Part shown: piece by piece, positions 1 to 5,473 of the stretch
Numbering within the stretch: the stretch's first letter is position 1
How the letters are laid out: the number at the start of each line of letters is the position of its first letter
NCBI GenBank assembly: GCA_002311865.1
Contig: DBZV01000205.1
Location: forward strand, 1-9,042
Direction of reading: 5' to 3'
Length of the DNA stretch: 9,042 bases
DNA from: Dehalococcoidia bacterium UBA1151
Lineage (GTDB): Bacteria; Chloroflexota; Dehalococcoidia; Lucifugimonadales; Lucifugimonadaceae
Position numbers and translations under genes: made by a program
Notes under the pieces: model-generated
The model's input: only the letters and a program-made list of their open reading frames with translations
The model's database searches: none
What the model was told of the DNA's origin: nothing

Positions 1-15
1 AATTGCACAATAGGC

Positions 16-36
16 TTCCTGAGCCTGTCGAAGGGC
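16..36 (+). repeat. Dispersed short repeat, copy 1
   Basis: The 21 bases read TTCCTGAG-CCTG-TCGAAGGGC. They match 18 of 21 positions of 3923-3943, which reads TTCCTGAG-GCCC-TCGAAGGGC inside the nested palindrome between two convergent genes. The differences are confined to the four central bases. The bases around copy 1 can form a small hairpin (AGGCT 12-16 with AGCCT 22-26). From memory, sequences of the type CCTTCGACAGGCTCAGG recur in many bacterial genomes; I could not check this here. Confidence 0.55.
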
Positions 37-71
37 GGCAGAATGCCAGCCGTAGCGAGCCGGCTAGCCGT

Positions 72-96
72 TCCGATGGTGTGGGAACCAATCGGA
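72..96. other. Bulged hairpin of unknown role
   Basis: TCCGAT (72-77) pairs with ATCGGA (91-96) and GGT (78-80) pairs with ACC (87-89). One A (90) bulges and the loop is six bases, giving a nine-pair stem. An A/T-rich run (TATATATAG) follows within a few bases on the plus strand. It could be a terminator for a gene left of the window, but there is no T-tract and no gene in view to assign it to. Confidence 0.3.
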
Positions 97-530
97 CCGT
101 ATATATAGATCGCGCTGTTAGGCAAAGGTCGATCGCTCGATAGGAAACTTAATTGCAACCACATGGACCACGTCCGCACGCTGGACATGACGAACCGGCA
201 ATACGCCCGGCACTCGTCCGCTCGATACCCGAATGCCACGCAGCGTGATCGGCAAAGAATAGGCCCGTACCACGCCAACCGGCCCGCCAAAGGGCAGGCT
301 GCAAGGCGATACCGGAGCGTTTCTTAGCAGCGCTTGTGGGAAAACGAAAAAACAAGGTATTCGTGTGCAAGCGGATGCCCCGATACGTCTGGACCATCTG
401 CCATGGAGGCACATAAAAAGAGGGATGTGCCCGAAAGGTCAATTCAACGCGTCATATTTCACCCCACCACAGAACGAATTACGAGCATGCACCGTCTCGT
501 ATTACTCTGGCACCTCCCCGCCGCCACGCC

Positions 531-561
531 GCCCCGCGGCCAGTGCCCGTGTGGCAGACAC
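531..561 (+). repeat. Direct repeat with hairpin, copy 1
   Basis: This segment consists of GCCCCGCG, five unrelated bases, then TGCCCGTGTGGCAGACAC. It is repeated at the same internal spacing at 658-688 (24 of 31 positions identical). Its 3' part can fold as GTGT-GGCAG-ACAC (549-561). Confidence 0.5.
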
Positions 562-577
562 CCGATTCGGCAGGTGC

Positions 578-604
578 CTCCTTCGGCAGAGGGCCTGGGT
601 GAGG
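578..604. repeat. REP-like low-complexity stretch
   Basis: The minus-strand reading of this stretch spells the peptide PHPGPLPKE. Peptides of the PHPxPLPxE kind are a familiar by-product of translating REP-type repeats (CCCTCACCC... families) rather than real proteins. The stretch lies between the two copies of the 531-561/658-688 direct repeat. Only one copy is in the window, so calling it a repeat rests on recollection of such families. Confidence 0.35.
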
Positions 605-657
605 GAATTCCGCTTGCGCGGCCTTGCCGCCAGTTCCAGCTTCGCTCTGCCCCCAGC

Positions 658-688
658 GCCCCGCGCTATATGCCCGTGCGGCAGGCAC
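658..688 (+). repeat. Direct repeat with hairpin, copy 2, next to SDR stop
   Basis: Second copy of 531-561: GCCCCGCG, five unrelated bases, then TGCCCGTGCGGCAGGCAC. It folds as GTGC-GGCAG-GCAC (676-688). The only two differences from copy 1 in the 18-base 3' part are T to C and A to G, and these two positions pair with each other in the stem. The copy abuts the TGA stop codon of the minus-strand SDR gene (689-691), so it may act at the 3' end of that transcript. Confidence 0.5.
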
Positions 689-1456
689 TCAAATCATCGT
701 CCGCCCACCATCCACAATAAACGTCCCCGCCGTGGCGTAGCTGGCGTCCTCGGACGCAAGGAACGTGATCATGGGAGCGATCTCCTCCGGCGTGCCCGTA
801 CGGCCCAGCGGCACCGTCTCTTTCAGCATTGCGGCGCGGGCTTCAGGACGCAGGTGGAGTTCGTGATTCGGCGTGCGCTCGAGCGCGCCGGGGCAGACGG
901 CGTTGCAGCGGATTCCATCCTTGGCGTAGGTGAGCGCTATGTTGCGGCTCAGCGCCAGCAGTGCTCCCTTGCTGGTGACGTAGGCGAAGTTTTCGCTGAC
1001 TCCGGATAACGCAGTGATGGAGCTAACGATCACGATCGCGCCGCCCGTGCCCTGCGCCAGCATCTGCTTGAGCCCGAATCGGCACGCCAGGTAGATGCCG
1101 CGCAAATTGACATCCATCGTGGCGTCCCAGACCTCCTCGGAGAGATCGTGAAGGCCGATATCACGATCGTGCAACTGAATTCCGGCGTTCGGCACCAGAA
1201 TGTCCAGCGACCCAAACTCAGACACGGCGCTGGCGACGGCTGCCTCCACCTCGTCAGCCTTCGACACGTCAGTGACCGTGGCAATCGCCTCATGCCCATC
1301 GGCAACCAGCTCTGCTGCGACTGCGGCTACTTGCTCCTCCGGCACACCTGTAACCACGATGCGGGCGCACGCCTCCGCCATCAGCCTGGCCGTGGCGCTG
1401 CCGATGCCACCGCCACCGCCGGTGATCAACGCAACCTTGTCATCTAGCTTCCCCAT
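689..1456 (-). CDS. SDR family NAD(P)-dependent oxidoreductase
   Basis: A 255-residue classical short-chain dehydrogenase/reductase, the usual length for the family and expected to be cytoplasmic. The Rossmann cofactor motif TGGGGGIG is at residues 12-19 (T-G-x3-G-x-G), Asp63 follows strand 3, and the NAG motif is at 90-92. The catalytic tetrad is complete: Asn117, Ser146, Tyr159 and Lys163 (YVTSK), with PG at 189-190. The start is ATG at 1454-1456 with GGAG (plus-strand complement 1465-1468) eight bases upstream. The gene is divergent from the FGE gene, and its stop codon abuts a repeated hairpin. Such proteins oxidise or reduce alcohols, ketones or sugars with NAD(H) or NADP(H). The substrate cannot be read from the sequence. 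There is no acidic residue at the end of strand 2 (VVTGVPEE), so the NAD versus NADP preference is unclear. Confidence 0.95.
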   Translation of the reverse strand: MGKLDDKVALITGGGGGIGSATARLMAEACARIVVTGVPEEQVAAVAAELVADGHEAIATVTDVSKADEVEAAVASAVSEFGSLDILVPNAGIQLHDRDIGLHDLSEEVWDATMDVNLRGIYLACRFGLKQMLAQGTGGAIVIVSSITALSGVSENFAYVTSKGALLALSRNIALTYAKDGIRCNAVCPGALERTPNHELHLRPEARAAMLKETVPLGRTGTPEEIAPMITFLASEDASYATAGTFIVDGGRTMI

Positions 1457-1494
1457 GAATATTGCTCCGAACTGATAATTGTGCTGCTGAGTGA

Positions 1495-1523
1495 TTGACG
1501 ATATTTTGGCCCGAATTTATCCT
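1495..1523 (+). promoter_or_regulatory. Sigma-70-type promoter for the FGE gene
   Basis: TTGACG (1495-1500) and TATCCT (1518-1523) are separated by exactly 17 bases, matching 5/6 and 4/6 of the -35 and -10 consensus. Transcription would start near 1530, about 40 bases before the ATG at 1572. The promoter lies inside the longest possible open frame (GTG at 1491), so it also argues that translation begins at 1572 and not at 1491. Confidence 0.6.
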
Positions 1524-1571
1524 ACAGGTGTACTCAGTTGCCTGATTCGCAGGCAAAACACCAGGAGACCC

Positions 1572-2543
1572 ATGGACGCCACGCCCGAAATGAATCCAAT
1601 GCCCCCAACCGACGCCTGCTGTACTCCCGATCGCACAGGGGCAACGCCACAGCAGCCGCAGACACTATCACCATCGACCAGAAAGTCATCCGACGAGGGC
1701 ATGGTGAAGCTGGATGGCGGCGAGTTCCTGATGGGCACGGAAGACAAGATGGGCTTCCCGGGAGATGGCGAAGGCCCCATCCGCAAGGTGACCGTCGCCC
1801 CCTTCCTGATCGACGAGGCCACGGTGACGAATGAGCAGTTCACCGAGTTCATCAACGACACGCAGTACGTGACGGAAGCGGAGCGGTTCGGCTGGTCGTT
1901 CTCGTTCCACCACTTTGTTTCCGATACCGATGCGGAATCGGTTGAACAGCGCGTTGCGGGCGCCGACTGGTGGTGGCGGATGGACGGGGCTGATTGGCGG
2001 CACCCGGACGGCCCTGAGTCTGACATCTCCGATCGCATGGATCACCCTGTCACCCAGGTATCGTTCAACGATGCGAATGTGTTCGCCAAATGGGCTGGCA
2101 AGCGGCTGCCGACTGAGGCGGAATGGGAGTTTGCGGCCCGAGGCGGCCACGAGCAGCGCCGCTATGCCTGGGGCAACGCGCTAACGCTGGGCGGCGAGCA
2201 TATGTGCAACATCTGGCAGGGCGATTTTCCTCGCATTAACTCCCTCGAAGACGGCTTCCACGGCACCGCGCCCGCCCGCGCGTACGAGCCAAACGACTTT
2301 GGCCTCTACTGCATGGCCGGCAACATCTGGGAGTGGTGCAGCGACTGGTGGGGCGTGGACTGGGGCGTGATCACCCGGGATAACCCTGTCGGGCCTGAGA
2401 AAGGCGATACGAAGGTCACTCGCGGCGGCTCATACCTGTGCCACTCGTCGTACTGCAATCGATATCGCGTCGCCGCCCGCACATCGAACACGCCGGACAG
2501 CGCCACATCGAACATGGGTTTCCGCTGCGCACGGAGCGTTTAG
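1572..2543 (+). CDS. Formylglycine-generating enzyme (sulfatase-activating, SUMF1/FGE)
   Basis: FGE oxidises a cysteine in the C-x-P-x-R motif of type I sulfatases to formylglycine, using O2 and a copper centre. The 323-residue protein has a leader without signal peptide (1-43), then the FGE-sulfatase fold from about residue 44 (MVKLDGGEFLMG) to the end. Family signatures are LPTEAEWEFAARGG (179-192), NIWEWCSDWW (251-260) and the C-terminal RGGSYLCHSSYCNRYR block. The two catalytic, copper-binding cysteines of true FGEs are present as Cys290 and Cys295 (C-x4-C, equivalent to human Cys336 and Cys341), so this is not one of the many SUMF1-like proteins without them. The following NTPDSATSNMGFRC also matches the FGE pattern. 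The start is ATG at 1572 with AGGAG at 1563-1567 (rather close). An upstream in-frame GTG at 1491 has no such site and lies before the likely promoter. Oddity: residues 16-21 are Cys-Cys-Thr-Pro-Asp-Arg, the substrate motif itself. No sulfatase is in the window. Confidence 0.95.
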   Translation: MDATPEMNPMPPTDACCTPDRTGATPQQPQTLSPSTRKSSDEGMVKLDGGEFLMGTEDKMGFPGDGEGPIRKVTVAPFLIDEATVTNEQFTEFINDTQYVTEAERFGWSFSFHHFVSDTDAESVEQRVAGADWWWRMDGADWRHPDGPESDISDRMDHPVTQVSFNDANVFAKWAGKRLPTEAEWEFAARGGHEQRRYAWGNALTLGGEHMCNIWQGDFPRINSLEDGFHGTAPARAYEPNDFGLYCMAGNIWEWCSDWWGVDWGVITRDNPVGPEKGDTKVTRGGSYLCHSSYCNRYRVAARTSNTPDSATSNMGFRCARSV

Positions 2544-3017
2544 CTAGGAACCGGCATCGGCAGGATTCAAGAGCAACTTGGCAAGATCGTGCCTGGAGAT
2601 CACGCCGTCAACCTTGTCGCCAAGCGTGACGACGAGGTGGTGGAGATCGTTGTCAAGCATCCGGCGAGCAAGATCCTCCAGCGGCGTGTCCGCAGACACC
2701 GACTCCCTCTTCTGCATACTTTCCGACACCGGATGGCTGGCAAGGCGAGCCATCGTATCGTCAAGATCTTCAAGATTGCTAACCCAAGCCCCCAGCACCC
2801 AGGTGAGCTTCTCTCGTGAAAATGGCACTCGCTTCTGCTGCGGAAAAAAGGAGTCGTCGGTGATGATTCCAACATAATTGCCATCGTCATCAACAACCGG
2901 CAGACAGCCGATGCGCAGGTCCCGCATGGTCAACGCGGCCTCTTGGAGTTTGGCCGATTGGCCTATAGTGACCGCGGGCGAAGTCATGATGTCTGCAGCT
3001 GTGGAGTTGCGTGGCAT
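2544..3017 (-). CDS. CBS-domain pair protein
   Basis: A stand-alone CBS pair of 157 residues (Bateman module). CBS1 spans roughly residues 8-57 (AADIMTSPAVTI ... LPVVDDDGNYVGIITDDSFF) and CBS2 roughly 97-151 (VSESMQKRESVSADTPLEDLARRMLDNDLHHLVV ... VDGVISRHDL). A linker of about 40 residues containing FFPQQKRVPFS lies between them. CBS pairs bind adenine nucleotides or related ligands and usually regulate a partner. With no attached enzyme or channel the partner is unknown. The start is ATG at 3015-3017. It has no clear Shine-Dalgarno site, but there is no other ATG, GTG or TTG before the upstream in-frame stop (3048-3050), so the start is well fixed. The stop codon directly touches that of the convergent FGE gene. 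Confidence 0.9.
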   Translation of the reverse strand: MPRNSTAADIMTSPAVTIGQSAKLQEAALTMRDLRIGCLPVVDDDGNYVGIITDDSFFPQQKRVPFSREKLTWVLGAWVSNLEDLDDTMARLASHPVSESMQKRESVSADTPLEDLARRMLDNDLHHLVVTLGDKVDGVISRHDLAKLLLNPADAGS

Positions 3018-3137
3018 AAGTTTGTCAGTCGATTCCGTGTGGGATGCTCAGGCCAGAAGCCCGAATTAGGCAAGTGTTGAATTACGTTCGATGCTACCCG
3101 AAATAGTACTTAACAACATGTGGGGAGAGTGACTCAA

Positions 3138-3899
3138 TTGCCACCCAGCAGATCCATCCTGGTCACCGGTGCCAGCGGCCTCATTGGTGGCCTGGCCGCT
3201 CGCGATCTCAGCGCCGATTACACCGTCACAGCCCTCAACAGGCGCGCAGTTGACGGCATTCCGACCACCCAGGCCGATCTCCCCGACATCGAAGCCATCC
3301 GTCCGGCATTCGAAGGCATCGACACCGTGGTCCACATGGCTGCGTACCTTGGGCCTGACGTCGATAGCCATTTCAAGGTCAACGTGCGTGGCACATACAA
3401 CGTGTTTGAGGCCGCTCGGCAGGCTGGCGTACGGCGGGTGGTCTTCGGCAGTTCCGGCGCCGCAACCCATGGGTACGAAAAGGAAGAACCGTACAAAGCC
3501 CTCATTGAGGCCCGCTGGGACGATGTGCCCGATCGGGTCGAATACCTCGATCACACGGCTCCCGTGCGTCCACGCGGCGTCTACGGTGCAGTAAAAGTGG
3601 CTGGCGAGGCACTTGGGCGGGCCTACTCCGACGAGTTTGGGCTATCGGTCATATGCATCCGCATCGGGCGGGTAGTCCAGGAAGATCGCCCCGCCGACGC
3701 GTGGCATGCGTCCGTCTACCTGAGCCACCGCGACATCGCGCAGGCCGTCAGGCGCTGCGTTGAGGCCCCCGATGACCTGAAGTACGACATCATCTACGCC
3801 GTCTCAGATAACAAAGGCCGTTGGCGGGACATCGACCACGCGCGTGACTCGGTTGGGTACGTGCCGCAAGACGGCATCCGAGAGTGGCCACCGAGATAG
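3138..3899 (+). CDS. NAD-dependent epimerase/dehydratase, uronate-dehydrogenase-like
   Basis: An extended short-chain dehydrogenase of 253 residues from the TTG start. The N-terminal TGASGLIGG (residues 10-18) binds NAD(P), and VVHMAA (64-69) is the next conserved strand. Ser105/Ser106 (FGSSGA) with Tyr149 and Lys153 (YGAVK) form the catalytic set. The C-terminal pattern (YLSHRDIAQAVRRCVEAP, then YAVSDNKGRWRDIDHARDSVGYVPQD) closely resembles uronate dehydrogenases, which oxidise galacturonate or glucuronate to aldarolactones. The exact sugar is inference. Start: GGGGAG (3122-3127) lies ten bases before TTG 3138. In-frame GTG codons at 3120 and 3129 are possible, but the first has no ribosome site and the second lies too close to the G-rich site. 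It is divergent from the CBS gene and convergent with the kinase-like gene, with a nested palindrome 12 bases after the stop. Confidence 0.9.
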   Translation: MPPSRSILVTGASGLIGGLAARDLSADYTVTALNRRAVDGIPTTQADLPDIEAIRPAFEGIDTVVHMAAYLGPDVDSHFKVNVRGTYNVFEAARQAGVRRVVFGSSGAATHGYEKEEPYKALIEARWDDVPDRVEYLDHTAPVRPRGVYGAVKVAGEALGRAYSDEFGLSVICIRIGRVVQEDRPADAWHASVYLSHRDIAQAVRRCVEAPDDLKYDIIYAVSDNKGRWRDIDHARDSVGYVPQDGIREWPPR

Positions 3900-3911
3900 A
3901 CCGACTAGACC

Positions 3912-3954
3912 TAATTTCAGGTTTCCTGAGGCCCTCGAAGGGCACCTGAAATTA
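3912..3954. terminator. Nested palindrome, probable bidirectional terminator
   Basis: The outer arms TAATTTCAGGT (3912-3922) and ACCTGAAATTA (3944-3954) are a perfect 11-base inverted repeat. Inside lies a second hairpin, GCCCT-CGA-AGGGC (3931-3943), preceded by an eight-base unpaired TTCCTGAG. It sits between two convergent genes, 12 bases after the epimerase stop. Its right arm contains the TAA stop (3952-3954) of the minus-strand kinase-like gene. There is no T-tract on either side, so it may work as a transcript-end stabiliser or be a small repeat element. Its inner 21 bases match the repeat at 16-36. Confidence 0.65.
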
Positions 3955-4677
3955 AGCCAACGCCACGCCTGAGATCTTGCTGTGATCCGTCAGCGAGTGA
4001 ACGATCTTCATCGCCACAATGTCGATGTCGCTCAGCTTGGTCTTGATCGAGATATCGTAAAGCGATTCATCGTGCGGATGGACACTATGAAAATTCTGGA
4101 AATAGGCCACCTGCGATTTTTCGCGATCGCGAATCGCCTCTTCCGCCTCTTCCGGGCGCATGAAGCCTTCACGTGTCATCACACGCCAAATTCGATCACG
4201 CATAGGGGCAAACAGGCCCACGTGGAACGTCTCCGGATGATCTTGCAGTTCAACACACCCGGCGCGGTGGACAATAACCGCGTCTCCGCCCTCCGCGATT
4301 TCGTGAATATGATCAGATGTCGCCTGAGCGAGCTCCTTCGAACGAACAGCGTGTGGGGTGGTCTTTGGGCCATCCACAGACTCATCCCAGGTCAGCGGCA
4401 ACGCTTCGCTGAGGAAGCTGCCGAAGTATGGGTCACCGGCGCTGGCTGATAGCGCCAGGCTATTCATGGCGCGCTCCGCAATATCGCGAAAGCGGTCGCC
4501 CCAGCGGTGCATGCGCTGCTCTTTGGCCTCAACGGCGGCCACCGTGGCGCCAACGCGCCTTGCAATGCCGGCAAGCAGAAGCCGGTCGTAGTAGTCCACT
4601 TTCAAGGTCTCCGCGACCTTGCGCCCCACTTCTGGAGCTCCAGCCCCGATCTGACCATCAATAGTGACAATTGACAT
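3952..4677 (-). CDS. Cytidylate-kinase-like family protein
   Basis: A 241-residue protein resembling the cytidylate-kinase-like family (Cytidylate_kin2 type). The N-terminus MSIVTIDGQIGAGAPEVGRKVAETL corresponds to the family's VTIxxxxGSGGxxIGxxLA nucleotide-binding loop, here GQIGAGAPEVG (8-18). The centre GGDAVIVHRAGCVELQDHPETFHVGLFAPMRDRIWRVMTREGF (130-172) and the C-terminal DREKSQVAYFQNFHSV...LYDISIKT (184-213) fit the P-loop kinase layout with a conserved Arg in the lid. The loop lacks the GK[ST] of typical P-loops, so enzyme activity and substrate are uncertain. The start is ATG at 4675-4677 with GGAGG (complement 4686-4690) eight bases upstream. A longer frame to 4842 only overlaps tetR. 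It follows tetR by 22 bases on the same strand and is probably co-transcribed and under its control. Confidence 0.85.
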   Translation of the reverse strand: MSIVTIDGQIGAGAPEVGRKVAETLKVDYYDRLLLAGIARRVGATVAAVEAKEQRMHRWGDRFRDIAERAMNSLALSASAGDPYFGSFLSEALPLTWDESVDGPKTTPHAVRSKELAQATSDHIHEIAEGGDAVIVHRAGCVELQDHPETFHVGLFAPMRDRIWRVMTREGFMRPEEAEEAIRDREKSQVAYFQNFHSVHPHDESLYDISIKTKLSDIDIVAMKIVHSLTDHSKISGVALA

Positions 4678-4699
4678 GACTTTGTCCTCCCAGAAACCG

Positions 4700-5326
4700 C
4701 TAGACCTGCACGGTCCTCGCGGCCGCCGTATCCGTCTGGATACCGGCCTTGAAAAGCCTCCACATCGCCGCACCTTTCTCCTCCAGAGGATGCAACGACT
4801 CGTCGAATAGCCATCGGGTGACCGACGCCTCGACCATTCCAAAGAACATCACCGCTGCGGCCTCACTATCGGCTGAGCGGTCCATTTCAGCGGCGTCCTG
4901 ACCAGATTTGATGATGTCTGAGACCAGCTTCACGTAGTCGTCCACCAGCTTTCGCGCTGCGGTGCGAACTTCCGGAACGCCAAAACGCAAGGCCTCAGAG
5001 ATGATCACGAACGAAACGCCACGACGGGCCTCTGCGTAGCTCAGGTGAAGCTGAAGCATGTGCCCAAGCTTCTCAATGGCGCTACGGTCGCTGCTCGTCG
5101 CCTCTGAGATCGCCGCAAACAGCGACTCCCTGATCTCAGCCACAAGCAGCAACAAGATCTCATCTTTGTTCTTGACGTGCTTGTAGAGTGCCGCCTCTGT
5201 CACGCCAACGCGGCCCGCTAATTCATTCACCGTGAGGGACGCGAGGCCGCCTTCGATGATGATGTCGCGTGCGCATGCGGCAATCTGATGTTGCCTGGTC
5301 GCGTGATCCAGCCGATGAGTTGCCAG
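4700..5326 (-). CDS. TetR family transcriptional regulator (probable CTG start)
   Basis: A DNA-binding repressor of 208 residues if translation starts at CTG 5326-5324. The N-terminal TetR helix-turn-helix is complete in that reading: RQHQIAACARDIIIEGG (11-27), then LTVNELAGRVGVTEAALYKHV (31-51) and NKDEI. The C-terminal ligand and dimer domain follows. The only canonical start codon in the frame is GTG 5230-5228 (176 residues), which would remove the first helix of the DNA-binding domain. From there back to the in-frame stop at 5339-5341 there is no ATG, GTG or TTG, yet the family pattern continues. CTG 5326 has a weak GGAAAG site (complement 5331-5336) four bases upstream. A sequencing error or a decayed start are alternatives. 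A perfect palindromic operator lies 43 bases upstream, inside a likely promoter, which suggests autorepression. The kinase-like gene follows in the same operon. Confidence 0.85.
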   Translation of the reverse strand: MATHRLDHATRQHQIAACARDIIIEGGLASLTVNELAGRVGVTEAALYKHVKNKDEILLLLVAEIRESLFAAISEATSSDRSAIEKLGHMLQLHLSYAEARRGVSFVIISEALRFGVPEVRTAARKLVDDYVKLVSDIIKSGQDAAEMDRSADSEAAAVMFFGMVEASVTRWLFDESLHPLEEKGAAMWRLFKAGIQTDTAAARTVQV

Positions 5327-5369
5327 CGTTCTTTCCGATCAATTGCACACGAATCCGCTCGTGCGCGGC

Positions 5370-5395
5370 CTGGTAAGTAAGCGCTTACTTACCAG
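5370..5395. promoter_or_regulatory. TetR-type operator, perfect 26-bp palindrome
   Basis: The half-site CTGGTAAGTAAGC (5370-5382) is followed directly by its exact reverse complement (5383-5395), with AAGCGCTT in the centre. Long perfect palindromes next to a tetR gene are typical operators of the family. It lies between tetR (minus) and the HPP gene (plus). It sits just downstream of the likely tetR -10 box, over the expected start of transcription, so a bound repressor would block tetR transcription. An effect on the HPP gene, whose start is about 80 bases away, is inference. Confidence 0.88.
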
Positions 5396-5397
5396 AA

Positions 5398-5426
5398 ATA
5401 TTATCAGTCATTCCCACTACGCGCAA
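5398..5426 (-). promoter_or_regulatory. Promoter of the tetR operon
   Basis: On the minus strand TTGCGC (complement 5421-5426) and TAATAT (complement 5398-5403) are 17 bases apart, each matching 4/6 of the sigma-70 consensus. Transcription would start near 5391, within the palindromic operator. The geometry fits direct repression, although the boxes themselves are only moderately good. Confidence 0.5.
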
Positions 5427-5473
5427 TTCATCACTGTGAATATGAATCACTTCAAATCGGCTTCGATCGTCAA

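Larger units (their letters stand above)
1..688. other. Intergenic region, no supported gene
   Basis: No convincing protein gene is visible in these 688 bases. The open frames here (for example minus strand 118-414 and 149-442, plus strand 334-720) encode Arg/Pro/Cys-rich peptides with no motif I recognise and no clear ribosome binding site. No tRNA or rRNA is apparent. What can be seen is repeat and hairpin structure, listed separately: a dispersed repeat at 16-36, a bulged hairpin at 72-96, a 6-bp stem at 480-485/496-501, direct repeats at 531-561 and 658-688, and a REP-like stretch at 578-604. The right end is the downstream side of the minus-strand SDR gene, so a terminator for that gene should lie here. 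Confidence 0.6.

Noticed and set aside
118..442. Minus-strand open frames in the left intergenic region
   Set aside because: Two overlapping frames of about 97 codons occur with no ribosome site and no recognisable motif. Nothing favours either as a gene.
365..1009. Plus-strand open frame of 214 codons running into the SDR gene
   Set aside because: Its second half is antisense to the SDR gene, and its first half crosses the repeat cluster. The peptide is Arg/Pro/Ala-rich with no domain.
1491..1571. N-terminal extension of the FGE gene from GTG 1491
   Set aside because: There is no ribosome binding site before 1491, the likely -35 and -10 boxes lie inside this segment, and ATG 1572 is preceded by AGGAG.
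3066..3554. Minus-strand open frame opposite the epimerase gene
   Set aside because: It is antisense to a gene with complete Rossmann and YxxxK motifs and has no own family features.
4678..4842. 55-residue N-terminal extension of the kinase-like protein
   Set aside because: It is Arg-rich and overlaps the 3' end of tetR in another frame. ATG 4677 has a strong GGAGG site and starts exactly at the family's N-terminus.
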